In this document: positions 8,939 through 18,525 of the stretch, piece after piece
Layout of the letters: each line of letters begins with the position of its first letter
Position numbering within the stretch: position 1 is the first letter of the stretch
Origin: CAZEHJ01 sp964512485
Lineage (GTDB): Bacteria; Bacteroidota; Rhodothermia; Rhodothermales; UBA10348
Length of the DNA: 61,817 bases
Direction: 5' to 3'
Assembly (NCBI GenBank): GCA_964512485.1
Contig: CAZEHJ010000012.1
Location: 1 to 61,817 of the forward strand
The notes under the pieces: model-generated
What the model was told of the DNA's origin: nothing
The model's database searches: none
The model's input: only the letters and a program-made list of their open reading frames with translations
Made by a program: the position numbers and the translations under genes

Positions 8939-10030
8939 TCAGGCAACAATCGTCGTTAACGCATCCAGAAAGGCCTTGTTCTCAGCTTTCGTTCCACTCG
9001 TGACTCTCAGGAATCCTTTCAATTCAGGGTATCCACCCATATTGCGAACAAGGACATCAGAATCGGCAAGGGCTTCGAGGAGTTCCTGCGGATCGTTTTC
9101 ACATCTGAACAGCACAAAATTTGTGTCAGAAGCCCGGACCTCAACATTCGGAATCTCCCGCATGGCCTTCAGAAGTTCGGCGGTACTCGCCAGAATCGTA
9201 GACACACGCTCCTCGAGCATTTCCTGATTATTCAGCAATGTCAGCGCAACCTGTTCAGACAGACGATCGATCATGAAGGGCAATCTTGATTTCATGATCT
9301 CCCGCGTTATTTCGGGTCGAGCGACGAGGTAACCCAGGCGCAGTCCAGCCAGGCCAAATGCTTTCGACAGGGTCCGAAGCACGATCACGTTCGGGAATTC
9401 GTCCATGAGTGTGAGCGCGGAAGGCTCGGGATTGAACTCGTGATATGCCTCATCTACAACTACGAATCCGGAAGCCGCATCTGCAATTTTGCGGATATCG
9501 GAAAGAGGCACGGACCGTCCTGTAGGGTTGTTCGGTGTCGCAAGGATCACAAGTTTCGGCCGGTTCTGCCGAATGGCTTGCAGAATGGCCTCCGTATCGA
9601 CCTGGTGGTCCGAGGTACAGGTCACCTGCAGCGGAGATCCTCCATGCAGCCGGACCATTGATTCGTAGAGCGCGAAAGTTGGACACGGAATGAGGACCTC
9701 GTCTCCGGGAGCGACGAAGCACATGCCGACGGTGTAGGTCAGTTCATTTGAGCCGTTTCCAACCAGGATACTTCCCGCCTCAACACCACAATGCTCTTCA
9801 AGGGCCTGCACAAGTTGGGTTGGCTGTTCCGCCGGGTAACGATTGAAAGAGATCTCAAAAAACGTTTCGAGCAGCTCTCTTTTCAGTTCAGGCGGTAGAT
9901 CAAACGGACTCTCGTTCTGGTTCAGTTTGACGGATACAGGTCGAGCTCCTGGTACGGTGTAGGCGCGTTCAGATCTAACTTCAGGACGGATTTGCTCAAG
10001 CAGGCCGGCGCTCACGGGTCTGTTATTCAA
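8939..10030 (-). CDS. hisC: Histidinol-phosphate aminotransferase
   Basis: PLP-dependent class I/II aminotransferase that converts imidazole-acetol phosphate to histidinol phosphate. The 363-residue length fits HisC. Visible features are KLNQNESPF at the N-terminus, ATPNNPTG near residue 165, VVDEAYHEF near 191, and the PLP lysine Lys223 in RTLSKAFGLAGLRLGY. The frame begins with TTG at 10030 (MNNRPVS); a GTG four codons later at 10018 is an alternative and there is no close ATG. No other his genes are adjacent, so an aromatic-aminotransferase role cannot be excluded. The gap of 39 bases to the BFN gene suggests co-transcription with the bsh unit. Confidence 0.9.
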   Translation of the reverse strand: MNNRPVSAGLLEQIRPEVRSERAYTVPGARPVSVKLNQNESPFDLPPELKRELLETFFEISFNRYPAEQPTQLVQALEEHCGVEAGSILVGNGSNELTYTVGMCFVAPGDEVLIPCPTFALYESMVRLHGGSPLQVTCTSDHQVDTEAILQAIRQNRPKLVILATPNNPTGRSVPLSDIRKIADAASGFVVVDEAYHEFNPEPSALTLMDEFPNVIVLRTLSKAFGLAGLRLGYLVARPEITREIMKSRLPFMIDRLSEQVALTLLNNQEMLEERVSTILASTAELLKAMREIPNVEVRASDTNFVLFRCENDPQELLEALADSDVLVRNMGGYPELKGFLRVTSGTKAENKAFLDALTTIVA

Positions 10031-10081
10031 TGTCGAAACCTTCGCTTTTCAGGACGTGTCTGTATCAGATTAAATGCTGAT

Positions 10082-10516
10082 TCAGTAAGAATCCTCTTCA
10101 CCTGTATAGGCCCCATCCAGTTCCCCTTCAAATTTGGAGACCTCGGGAAGACCGCGAAACTCATAGTCGGGGAGGCATTCATCCTGTATGTATCGGACCA
10201 CTTCGTGCATGGCGGATACGAACTTGCCAAAATCCTCTTTGTAGAGAAAAATTTTGTGCTTCTCGTATCGGTTTTCGTCGACCTTTTTGCTCTCTGTGAT
10301 GGTCAGGAAGTAGTCCTTTCCCGAGCGGGTCGTTTTGACATCGAAAAAATAGGTGCGCTTTCCTGCCGGTACTCGCTTCGAAAATATCTCGTCTCGATAT
10401 TTTCCTGGTCGGTTGTTGCCGCGAGGCACGTAATCACCGTTGTCCTGGTCGAAATTACCGTCGTAATTGTCGTCGAAGTTGTCGTTGAACTCCTTCGAAT
10501 CCTGTTCCTGACTCAT
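10082..10516 (-). CDS. PUR-alpha-like nucleic-acid-binding protein (DUF3276)
   Basis: The 144-residue protein has an acidic, low-complexity N-terminus rich in Asp and Asn (NDNFDDNYDGNFDQDNGD). A basic PUR domain follows: KYRDEIFSKRVPAGKRTYFFDVK, then DYFLTITESKK and KIFLYKEDFGKF. Bacterial PUR domains of this type (DUF3276 in Bacteroidota, BpuR in Borrelia) bind single-stranded nucleic acids and dimerise. The target here is unknown. The C-terminus is again acidic. The gene stands alone between punA and hisC, with a small dyad about 110 bases upstream. It is a useful lineage marker. Confidence 0.9.
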   Translation of the reverse strand: MSQEQDSKEFNDNFDDNYDGNFDQDNGDYVPRGNNRPGKYRDEIFSKRVPAGKRTYFFDVKTTRSGKDYFLTITESKKVDENRYEKHKIFLYKEDFGKFVSAMHEVVRYIQDECLPDYEFRGLPEVSKFEGELDGAYTGEEDSY

Positions 10517-10625
10517 CCTATCCTCTTGCTCAGACTTCTGTTCAAGGCCCGGGCGTTCTCCTTGGTGGCTTCAGAAGTGCTCAAAACGTTGTATTTCGGG
10601 CATTTCGACCTAAATATGCACATTT

Positions 10626-10645
10626 GTTTTGCATAAACGCAAAAC
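10626..10645. repeat. Inverted repeat upstream of PUR-alpha gene
   Basis: GTTTTGC and GCAAAAC form perfect 7-bp arms around a 6-base AT-rich loop, in the 169-base gap between punA and the PUR-alpha gene. No U run follows on either strand, so it is more likely an operator-like dyad or chance than a terminator. Confidence 0.35.
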
Positions 10646-10685
10646 GGGAGGCCAGCATCGTGGACAAGACGGATTTTTTCGGAGT

Positions 10686-11513
10686 TTAACCGAGACGAAT
10701 CAATTCGCGAACCAGACGTTGTAAATCTGCGCGAACCTGCCGCCCAACCTCGAGAACTTCGTCGTGGTTAAGAGAGTCAGCACTCAATCCGGCAGCGAAG
10801 TTTGTGATCGTGGAAAGTCCCAGAACACTCATCCCCAGGGCAGAAGCCTCGATAACTTCGGGCACCGTGCTCATGCCGACTGCATCAGCTCCCAGGCCTT
10901 CGAACATTCTGATCTCTGCTCTGGTCTCGTAGCTCGGTCCGAGTGTCCAGAGATAGGTCCCTTCTTCGGTTGAGATGTTTAAATCAGCGGCCGTGGATTT
11001 TGCCCGTTCGGTCCACGCCAGATCATAGGGACTCGCGTGGCTGCGCATCCTGCTCATAGCTTCGGGGCTTCCTTTCTCAAGGGTCCGGAGGGGATTCTTG
11101 AATGAGAAATTTATGTGGTCGGTAATCCACATCAGAGTGCCAGGGACACATCGCTCGCTGATCCCTCCGGCTGCGTTGGTGACAATCAGCTTGTTCACAC
11201 CAAGAGCTCCGAGAAGTCGCACAGGGAATGTCGCTGTGTGGACTGAATGCCCTTCGTACACGTGCAGCCGGCCTTGCACAAAAACGACACTTCGACCATG
11301 CAGCTCTCCGAAAACAAGTCTTCCCTTGTGGCCCAGAACTGTTGAGGACGGGTATCCGGGGATTATTCCCGATTCGAGAATGACCGGATTGTCCAGAACA
11401 TCGGCGAGCTCCGAAAGACCAGATCCCAGGATCAGTCCAAACTCGGGGACCTGCTGTACGTGCTGCCGGACGAATGCCAGCGCAGCATCCAGGTTGACGA
11501 CGGATTCGGTCAT
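10686..11513 (-). CDS. punA: Purine-nucleoside phosphorylase, trimeric PNP-I type
   Basis: Cleaves purine ribonucleosides with phosphate to base and ribose-1-phosphate, a salvage reaction. The 275-residue length and motifs match the low-molecular-mass trimeric PNP family. They are GLILGSGLSELAD near residue 24 (phosphate-binding), GRLHVYEGH near 80, TNAAGGI near 113, the conserved Glu/Tyr region LGPSYETRAEIRM near 191, and the base-binding Asn in ITNFAAGLS near 237. The ATG overlaps the stop of the upstream phosphatase gene by four bases (ATGA), so it is probably translationally coupled to it. Specificity for guanosine/inosine versus methylthioadenosine cannot be told with certainty; the Asn favours a PNP over an MTAP. 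Confidence 0.93.
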   Translation of the reverse strand: MTESVVNLDAALAFVRQHVQQVPEFGLILGSGLSELADVLDNPVILESGIIPGYPSSTVLGHKGRLVFGELHGRSVVFVQGRLHVYEGHSVHTATFPVRLLGALGVNKLIVTNAAGGISERCVPGTLMWITDHINFSFKNPLRTLEKGSPEAMSRMRSHASPYDLAWTERAKSTAADLNISTEEGTYLWTLGPSYETRAEIRMFEGLGADAVGMSTVPEVIEASALGMSVLGLSTITNFAAGLSADSLNHDEVLEVGRQVRADLQRLVRELIRLG

Positions 11514-14167
11514 GACAGTTTGATCACCGCCATTGTCATATCGTCGGCACGTCCCATCCCTTCAATGAAATGATGCACGTCCTCTGTCATCATTCTCAAG
11601 ATGGCGGATGAGGTCCTGCCACCTATCTGGCCCACCTTCACAACGAGGCGATCGTCGCCATAGAGCTCGCGTGCTCGGTTCATGGCTTCAGAAAATCCAT
11701 CGGTGTAAAAAACGAGTGCATCTCCGTTTCCTACTTCTATTGTCATTTCTTCGATGTTGTCATCGAATTTCGGTCCGTCTGAGAAGCCGATCGCCATTCC
11801 GCGCGGCTGAAGAGAATCTGCCGAGTGTGAGGACGAAGAATAGTGGATTACCGGATTGTGGCCGGCCCTGGAAAATGTAAATGTTCTGTTTCGTGGGTCT
11901 ATCTCTCCGTATACGACAGAAATGAACGTACCCGCTGGTGCGTTCTGGCAGAACAAGTGGTTGAGTTTCTTCATGATTTCTGCCGGCCTCAGGCCCTGTC
12001 TCGACAGAGTTTGAACGATGCCTTTGACCAGCGTCATAAAGAAAGCCGCCTGAATTCCCTTTCCGCTCACATCGCCAAGGACGAATGCGAGTCGGTCATT
12101 GTCCAGAGGAATGAAATCGTAGTAGTCTCCACCCACTTCGTTGGCTGACAAACACATTCCGGCGATATCCAGTCCCGGTATGTCGGGCATGGTCCTCGGA
12201 AGAAAGAACGATTGTACCTGCTGGGCAATTTCCAATTCTCGTTTGACCCGTTCCTGCCCGGCCATCTCCGTGACATATTCGGGGACGTAAGTATTCACCT
12301 GTTGACCGGTGCGTTTGCTGGCCACACCCGTAAAGCCCAAAATCAGAAGTGATCCCAGAAACAGAGAACCCAGTAGAAGATCTATCCATGTTGCAGTACC
12401 TGTAACGAGGAATCCCTCCGACAGGTCGAACAGGAGGCTCGCAGAGAAAAACGCCACGATCACCGTTACGATATCGAAACGAATGAAGGCGAGAGCCAGA
12501 ATCAGAGCGGTGACGGCACTCACTCCCAGCGCGACATATCCGGCCTCGAACGGAATCGGGCCAATTTTCAGGAAGGCTCCGGTTACCGTCAGCAAGATTA
12601 TCGAAAGCACTGGATGTGACGAGATTCTATACGCTACCGTTCCAACCCCCACAATCCAGAGCAAGCTGAAGAAATACGAGGTCTCAAAAGACGCGAAGGC
12701 TCTGGTTACCACAGGCCGGAATGACGTGTCGATCACGAGCGTATCGGACAGAGACAGATTGAGGGTAGGCAGTTGCCACAGAGCGATCACGCTCACTCCC
12801 AGAAGAATGCCCCCGATAGCCAGACCTCGTACCATGCTGGCTCCCATCGGGCGGTTTTGAAAGTCGCCGTGACGCAGGAGGATCAATGTCCCAAGTTTGC
12901 CTTCATATGATTCCCGGACGACCGAGTCCGTGACACCCGCAACCATGAATGTGAAAATGGATACGGCTCCCGCGATGATTGAGAAGGCGAGCAGTCTGAT
13001 CAAAATATTTCCCCACAACGGAGCCGCGTTGGCCGTTGCGGCAACGTCCGACGAGCTCGTGGCAAAATAAAAGCCCGCCAGAAGACCCAGAATCATGGCA
13101 TCAAGCAGCGCGCTTTTGATGTCCAGAAGACGCGCGAACATCCTTCGAAAGAAGACAACAATGAACGTGAATGAGAGCAGCGCCAGCAAGCCGATCTTGA
13201 TTATTTCCAACGTGTTGGATACGGCCGAGTCACCGGCCCGGTCCGGGTTATAATCCACGCTGAACTGGGATAGGGTGCCTGATGTGGGGATCGAAGCGTC
13301 CAGAATGAAGTGTTGGCCCGCAATTGGAGGATCGCTGCGAAGCGTGACCCGAGCTGCTTCATTTCGATTGGCCGACGACACGTACATGGAGTCGATGGCC
13401 CAATCCACGTCTGCGAATGCTGTTTGAGCCAGATGATAGGAAAGCAGCCCGGCGACTTTTGCTGAGTCGAGCGTTATCGGCTGATTGTCGATAAGCGTGT
13501 TGAGGAGCAATTCTCCCGAAACGCTGTCCCTGCTGCTCAAATCAAAAGACAGGCCCTGTCCGAGGAGTGAGTCTGAGATGGCCTGAATGGCCGTTCGTGC
13601 TTCTGCGTTTGTTGCAGTATCGGCACGTATTACACTCGAGAGGGCGGCTCTGTTTATGCGGTCGAAGGCAGATCCGAATCGCTGAGAAAGGGCTCCAAAT
13701 GAAGACGTCCGGTTCTCCAACGCAAGCACCTTGCCGTCTTGCGCAAGTTCGAGCGTGAAAATGGGGTCAGACTCGCTCAGTATACCTCGTTCAACATCAT
13801 CTGCGGTCGGTACATAATTGACCTCCCAGAAGTAAACTGAAATCTGATTCCGGTTGTCTGTATCCAGAAAATCAACGGCGGTGCTTCTTCCCAGAGTTCT
13901 CTGTAGATCTACGAGGAGTTCAGGGCGGCGCTTCATTCGGGCCGAACTATCGAGTCCATCAATGGAAAAACCCTGAGACGCCAAAAATGCGCTGGATCGG
14001 GTAATGGCTTCCGCTTCAGTAAGTTCGTACTCAGACGCAGAATCCGGATGCTGGGTCGGCAGAAGAAGCGCGTAAGCGAAAACACCTGCCATCCCCAGCA
14101 AGAGGAGGACGAGATCAATACCGCTGAAACGGTAAGGAGAGGGCGCTTTTCCAGCTTCGTGGCTCAT
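11510..14167 (-). CDS. Membrane-bound SpoIIE/RsbU-type PP2C serine phosphatase
   Basis: This 885-residue protein starts with one membrane helix (about 18-38), followed by an extracytoplasmic domain of about 290 residues. A cluster of seven or more membrane helices spans about 325-620. A coiled linker (ERVKRELEIAQQVQSFFLP) leads to a cytoplasmic SpoIIE-type PP2C domain (about 660-885). Metal-binding acidic motifs of the phosphatase are visible: GGDYYDF, GDVSGKG and GRADDMTMAV. Family members dephosphorylate anti-sigma-factor antagonists; no STAS or RsbW-like partner gene is in the window. The large external domain suggests signal sensing, which is inference. Its stop overlaps punA's start. Confidence 0.88.
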   Translation of the reverse strand: MSHEAGKAPSPYRFSGIDLVLLLLGMAGVFAYALLLPTQHPDSASEYELTEAEAITRSSAFLASQGFSIDGLDSSARMKRRPELLVDLQRTLGRSTAVDFLDTDNRNQISVYFWEVNYVPTADDVERGILSESDPIFTLELAQDGKVLALENRTSSFGALSQRFGSAFDRINRAALSSVIRADTATNAEARTAIQAISDSLLGQGLSFDLSSRDSVSGELLLNTLIDNQPITLDSAKVAGLLSYHLAQTAFADVDWAIDSMYVSSANRNEAARVTLRSDPPIAGQHFILDASIPTSGTLSQFSVDYNPDRAGDSAVSNTLEIIKIGLLALLSFTFIVVFFRRMFARLLDIKSALLDAMILGLLAGFYFATSSSDVAATANAAPLWGNILIRLLAFSIIAGAVSIFTFMVAGVTDSVVRESYEGKLGTLILLRHGDFQNRPMGASMVRGLAIGGILLGVSVIALWQLPTLNLSLSDTLVIDTSFRPVVTRAFASFETSYFFSLLWIVGVGTVAYRISSHPVLSIILLTVTGAFLKIGPIPFEAGYVALGVSAVTALILALAFIRFDIVTVIVAFFSASLLFDLSEGFLVTGTATWIDLLLGSLFLGSLLILGFTGVASKRTGQQVNTYVPEYVTEMAGQERVKRELEIAQQVQSFFLPRTMPDIPGLDIAGMCLSANEVGGDYYDFIPLDNDRLAFVLGDVSGKGIQAAFFMTLVKGIVQTLSRQGLRPAEIMKKLNHLFCQNAPAGTFISVVYGEIDPRNRTFTFSRAGHNPVIHYSSSSHSADSLQPRGMAIGFSDGPKFDDNIEEMTIEVGNGDALVFYTDGFSEAMNRARELYGDDRLVVKVGQIGGRTSSAILRMMTEDVHHFIEGMGRADDMTMAVIKLS

Positions 14168-14301
14168 TCTGCGCTGACGATGGGTTCAGTGCTTCTGGAT
14201 ATCCAAATTCGAAGAGGATACAATCCTGTTGGACGTGCATTTGATCCCTCGAAACGCACTTTTGTGTCGAAGCATCCCTGCCCTAGAGCTTCATGTGACT
14301 G

Positions 14302-14979
14302 TCAGCCTGAGATGCGGCGGTCCAATTCACTGAGGATTGGGCCGATTGCGAAACCGCGCCGGTTGAGGAATCCCACGATTTTTTGGCGCTTCTTTTGATC
14401 ATCTCGTTCGTTTCGGTATCGCTTCAGGGCTTGATTCATCTGCTGTTCCAGCTGAGATTCTACCACTTCAGCAGGACATGCCTCGTCGACGGCTTTCTTC
14501 GCCAGGTCCGACGCAATTCCTTTTTTGCGCAGTTCGTTCTGAAGACGCATCGGTCCATATCCTTTCGAACGAACTCTGGACTCCACCCACTGTCGAGCAA
14601 ATTCTTCATCGTTTATATAACCCAAATCTTTCAGTCGGGCTTCAATTCGTTCTGCGACGTCACCAGTGACTTTCAGGTCCGACAGTCTCGTTCGAATCTC
14701 ATGAAGCGAGCGTGGTCGATACGCGATGTAATCCATACATCGTTTGAAGGCCTTATGATAAAGGTCTTTCTGGACCAGGTCGAGGCAATCGTTTTCGGTC
14801 AGCTCCACTCCCTTCTTCAGGCGGGCCTCCACGACCACATTCATGTGGATGCCGAAAGCGAACTTGCCGTCGAGATAAATCGAGCAGCGGTCCAGATCCT
14901 TTTTCTGAACACTGACTTCCGAAATCATTCCTCCACCAGCCGGGATGGTCGGGAGTTCCAGGGGCTTAATCGATAGCAT
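14302..14979 (-). CDS. recX: Regulatory protein RecX
   Basis: RecX modulates RecA filaments. From ATG 14979 the protein has 225 residues, in the usual range (150-270). Helical repeats typical of RecX are visible: YHKAFKRCMDYIAYRPRS, LHEIRTRL, then DLGYINDEEFARQWVESRVRSKGYGPMRLQNELRKKGI and AKKAV. An N-terminal beta segment (VSVQKKDLDRCSIYLDGKFAF) precedes the helices, as in many Bacteroidota RecX. I moved the start from 15117 to 14979 because the longer form overlaps the upstream DUF4249 gene by more than 130 bases. No recA is nearby. Confidence 0.85.
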   Translation of the reverse strand: MLSIKPLELPTIPAGGGMISEVSVQKKDLDRCSIYLDGKFAFGIHMNVVVEARLKKGVELTENDCLDLVQKDLYHKAFKRCMDYIAYRPRSLHEIRTRLSDLKVTGDVAERIEARLKDLGYINDEEFARQWVESRVRSKGYGPMRLQNELRKKGIASDLAKKAVDEACPAEVVESQLEQQMNQALKRYRNERDDQKKRQKIVGFLNRRGFAIGPILSELDRRISG

Positions 14980-14983
14980 ATTC

Positions 14984-15883
14984 TCAGTTTCCAACAGTGA
15001 GGCGGAGGGAATCAATCGATACTCCTCCGACAAATCCAAGGGCTCCCGTCGCAGAAGAAACGGGTTCGCGACGAGACGGGTTGTCCCGGCTCGTCGCGAA
15101 TCGGGCAAATCTTTCATCTCCTCGAAGCAACGTAATCTTCAGCGAGTGCTCGGGTACGGGATCATTTTCCGATTGAACGGGAATTGCATAGACACCATTC
15201 CAGACCCGGAAACCATCAGAATTCAACTGGGCACTTTCCTCCTGAAACACCTGGGAAGGAAGGAGAAAGAAATCTATGAGCGAGGAGGAGAAGTGGGTGA
15301 GCGGATCCAGCCTCGTTTCAATCCAACCGTCAAACTCTGCCGAAGTCCACCGAACAGTGACCTGAACCGGATAGATGAAGCCTGTCGTCGCATTCAGCCC
15401 CAAGTTGAGTGAATCGAGTCCGATGTCGAGTGTGTCAACAAAAACCGCAGAAATCGGCCTTTCTGCCACCAGAACACTGACGTCCTTCAGATTCAATGCG
15501 GGCGGCACCTCACCGGACGCTATCGCGGATTCAAATTCAGATTCTACCGCCAGCTCGAAATGAGCCCCCGGTTCAACGATGATCGCCTGATCTTCGAAGC
15601 GCGGCATGAACAAGGATCCTTCTGACGGGTCGTTTTCGTACGGATATTCTACTCCATCGAGCGAAAGGACCACTTGCGTTTCCGTCTGGTCATGTTGGGT
15701 GGCCGAGAGGGACACACCCAATTCCTGTGTTCTCGAGACACGAATCGGAGGAAGCGGTCGTGAAGCATCCACGTATGCCTGGATCACCAGATTGCCGCGA
15801 TCATCCGGTACAACTGCGTCACATCCGGCCGCGTAGAGAAGCGCGCCGATGATCATCATCCATATGAAGCTCGCGCATCTCAT
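14984..15883 (-). CDS. DUF4249-family outer-membrane lipoprotein
   Basis: The 299-residue product has a lipoprotein signal peptide with lipobox LLYAAGC (Cys21), followed by a beta-rich body beginning with VVPDDRGNLVIQAYVDASRPLPPIRVSRTQ. This resembles the DUF4249 family often found directly behind TonB-dependent receptors in Bacteroidota. Such proteins are thought to sit on the outer-membrane surface beside the receptor, in the position SusD takes in glycan systems; substrate and exact role are unknown. Its start overlaps the stop of the receptor gene by four bases, so the two are almost certainly produced together. Confidence 0.75.
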   Translation of the reverse strand: MRCASFIWMMIIGALLYAAGCDAVVPDDRGNLVIQAYVDASRPLPPIRVSRTQELGVSLSATQHDQTETQVVLSLDGVEYPYENDPSEGSLFMPRFEDQAIIVEPGAHFELAVESEFESAIASGEVPPALNLKDVSVLVAERPISAVFVDTLDIGLDSLNLGLNATTGFIYPVQVTVRWTSAEFDGWIETRLDPLTHFSSSLIDFFLLPSQVFQEESAQLNSDGFRVWNGVYAIPVQSENDPVPEHSLKITLLRGDERFARFATSRDNPSRREPVSSATGALGFVGGVSIDSLRLTVGN

Positions 15884-18525
15884 ATATCCATCACCAGTTC
15901 AAGGAGCGGAAGAATAGGAAGTCCCAGTCGATTCTGGGGTCGGGCCTTCTCCAGGTTCGGATCCCAGGTTTGGTCCACAACATTTCTACGATTCAAGATG
16001 TTGTAGACGCTCAGTCCTGCTGACCAATCTGCATCCGCCATTCTGAACTTTCGCTTAACGGATGCATCGAGTCTGAAATAGGCCGGTAGACGCCCGTTGT
16101 TGATCACCGGCCGGTGAAAGTACCAGGTGGTTTCACCTGAAATGGGGTCCTGAAGGCTGTATCGTGACTCCGGAACAGAGACTGGATATCCTGACCTCCA
16201 GGACAAAGAAATCCCACTTTTCCAATGCGTTGATTCTCGATAGGAAACGAGAGAAAATGATCGCGGAGTATCGAATCGGGTAGGCCTGAAGTTGCCTGTG
16301 ATATTCTCTGTGATCCGGTTCTCGGCGCGCATCCTGGTGTACGACAAAAGCGTGGTCCACGACCGGATCTGGGTTTCGATACTTGTTTCCAGGCCAAATA
16401 CGCGTTCTTCACCCCGTGTATGTTGTCCAAGCAAGGTGTTTACTTCAATTCCGGGTCCAAGAAGTCCGTTTTTTGACTGGAATTCGTCTTCTGGTAGCAG
16501 GATGCCCCGGCTACCGCGTACGAATCCGTCTACACGCAGAACCGTTTGCCTCACGGCCCGGCTTTCCAATCCAGCCGTTAATTGACCCGACCTCGATGGT
16601 CTCGAATCGTTCGATGAGGGGACCCAGCGGCTGGAGACCAGGTCATACAGATAGGAATTACGATCCCTGATTCGCTGCAGGTACTGAACGTGTGAACTGG
16701 CGCCCGCGCGAAGCACCAGCCATGAAGGATCGAGGGCCCATTGAACGGAAAGTCGAGGTGCCAGACGAACGTATTGACCACTTCCGAAATAGGACATCCG
16801 GATACCGGGGAGAATCTGAAGGGATCTGGTCGGTTTCCAGACATCCTGGATGTAAACGGCGGCTTCAAAGGCGTCGGTGTGACTATCCTGATCCAGCGGT
16901 TCAACGAGCGTCGGGGAATAGGTAATCGCAGCCAAGAGATCCGAATTGAACCGATGTTGGACTACCGAAAATCCCGTACGGATTTGATGGGAAGTGGATG
17001 GATAATAATCGAGGTCCATTCGGGCGCCGACGTCCTGGAGGGCCACCGAATACTGGGACTCAACTGCAGCCGATTGGCTCGGTCGAATGAATGTGTTTTC
17101 GGCGGCTTCATACTCAGAATCGTACGCCGTAGCCGTAAGAAAAAGTCTGTTCGTTATCAGGCGCTGGTATCGAACGCTTACGATCTGATTTCCCCAGAAT
17201 TGATCGACCTCGAAGAACAGATCCGCCGGTCGGAGCCAGGACGCGAAATCGAGGGAAAGATCGAAGGGTAGACGAAGGTCCAGTGCATCCTTTCCCACGT
17301 AATAAGAGAAGGACAGCGCAGATCGGCTGTCTGGTCGGTAAGAGAGCTTGGCGCTCCAGTCATAGAAGTAATAACCCGTTCGAAGAGTGTCCCGGCGGCC
17401 CAGATCGTCCTCAACAGCGTGTTTTTCTCCAATGATCTTGTCGATGTAGGATCGCCGACCGGAAAACATGAAAGAGCTTTTCTCAGAAAGAGGGCTCTCC
17501 ATCAGAAAGCTGGCGTTGAGTCCGGTGATTCCAATGGATGCGCTCGGTTGGGATCGCGAACCGTCTCGTAATTCAGCATCAAGGACCGCCGAAAGTCTTC
17601 CGCCGTACTCGGCCGGAAAGGCCCCGCGGTACAGGGAAATGTCTTTGAACGTGTCCGCCTGAAAAGTGGAAACGAGGCTGAAGGCATGCCAGGGGTGATA
17701 TACAGGCGCGCCGTCAATCAGATACAGGTTTTGATCTGGACCGCTTCCCCGTACCAGGAGCCCACCCGTGGCCTCTCCCGCGCGTTGGATGCCCGGCATC
17801 CAGCGGAGGGATTCCAGAACATCGTTGTTTCCAAGAGAACCCGGGAGCTTTTGCAGGTCTCGCCCCGGGACGGAGAGCAGTCCTGGAGTGATTGTCAGGT
17901 CAGCTCGTTTGTTGACTTCCTCCTCCACCACAATGCCCGAAATTGTATACGCGGTTGGAGTAAGCTCAAAACGATGGATGTCCGAACTGGCGGTGATGGT
18001 TGTATCCAGACGTGAGAATCCAAGATAGGAAACCGCCAGATCGACAGATCTTTCCTCGATTCCGGGAATGGCGAAGAACCCGGCCTCATTGGTGATGGTC
18101 CCTGCGCCCACGCCGGGTAGTACGACGTGCGCCCCGATGAGGCTTTCACCCGAGAGAGCATCGTGGATAAATCCACTGAACACAATTCGGCGCTTGGGTC
18201 GGAGGGAATCCGCTTCTTCCAGCGGAATCAGTACGATCTGATTTCTGGTAACGGCCTGAGTCCTGAAGGCATGCCCCGAGAGAATGCAGATGAGTGCGTC
18301 TCGGGGCGAAATTCCGCGATATCGACACGACGTCGTCAATCCTCGTGTCAATTCAGGGCTGTAAACCACATTGACTCCCGTGCGCTCGGAAAACTCCACG
18401 AGCGCTTCGTCCAGAGGGGCCAAATCAAACTGCAGACGGATCGACTGTGCGGACGCGGTTTGAACAGCGAAACACAGCAGAGCCACCACAAAAATGATGA
18501 GCTGACGACGAGCCAAAGGGGACAC
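15880..18525 (-). CDS. TonB-dependent receptor with STN signalling domain
   Basis: Outer-membrane receptor of 881 residues. After a signal peptide (about 1-27) comes an STN domain (about 30-105: FDLAPLDEALVEFSERTGVNVVYS...). Next are a carboxypeptidase-like regulatory domain (about 115-195), a plug domain (about 215-330, with GLLVRGSGPDQNLYLIDGAPVYHPWH) and a 22-strand-type barrel to the end. The STN domain is the part that contacts a FecR-type anti-sigma factor in the periplasm. With the sigma factor and FecR upstream, this looks like a complete cell-surface signalling system. The ligand is unknown; no siderophore or glycan genes are adjacent. The minisatellite at 18631-18905 lies in its upstream region. 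Confidence 0.92.
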   Translation of the reverse strand: MSPLARRQLIIFVVALLCFAVQTASAQSIRLQFDLAPLDEALVEFSERTGVNVVYSPELTRGLTTSCRYRGISPRDALICILSGHAFRTQAVTRNQIVLIPLEEADSLRPKRRIVFSGFIHDALSGESLIGAHVVLPGVGAGTITNEAGFFAIPGIEERSVDLAVSYLGFSRLDTTITASSDIHRFELTPTAYTISGIVVEEEVNKRADLTITPGLLSVPGRDLQKLPGSLGNNDVLESLRWMPGIQRAGEATGGLLVRGSGPDQNLYLIDGAPVYHPWHAFSLVSTFQADTFKDISLYRGAFPAEYGGRLSAVLDAELRDGSRSQPSASIGITGLNASFLMESPLSEKSSFMFSGRRSYIDKIIGEKHAVEDDLGRRDTLRTGYYFYDWSAKLSYRPDSRSALSFSYYVGKDALDLRLPFDLSLDFASWLRPADLFFEVDQFWGNQIVSVRYQRLITNRLFLTATAYDSEYEAAENTFIRPSQSAAVESQYSVALQDVGARMDLDYYPSTSHQIRTGFSVVQHRFNSDLLAAITYSPTLVEPLDQDSHTDAFEAAVYIQDVWKPTRSLQILPGIRMSYFGSGQYVRLAPRLSVQWALDPSWLVLRAGASSHVQYLQRIRDRNSYLYDLVSSRWVPSSNDSRPSRSGQLTAGLESRAVRQTVLRVDGFVRGSRGILLPEDEFQSKNGLLGPGIEVNTLLGQHTRGEERVFGLETSIETQIRSWTTLLSYTRMRAENRITENITGNFRPTRFDTPRSFSLVSYRESTHWKSGISLSWRSGYPVSVPESRYSLQDPISGETTWYFHRPVINNGRLPAYFRLDASVKRKFRMADADWSAGLSVYNILNRRNVVDQTWDPNLEKARPQNRLGLPILPLLELVMDI

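Noticed and set aside
9992..10636. 214-residue plus-strand frame with a hydrophobic stretch
   Set aside because: Covers the PUR-alpha gene on the other strand; the minus-strand protein has clear family motifs.
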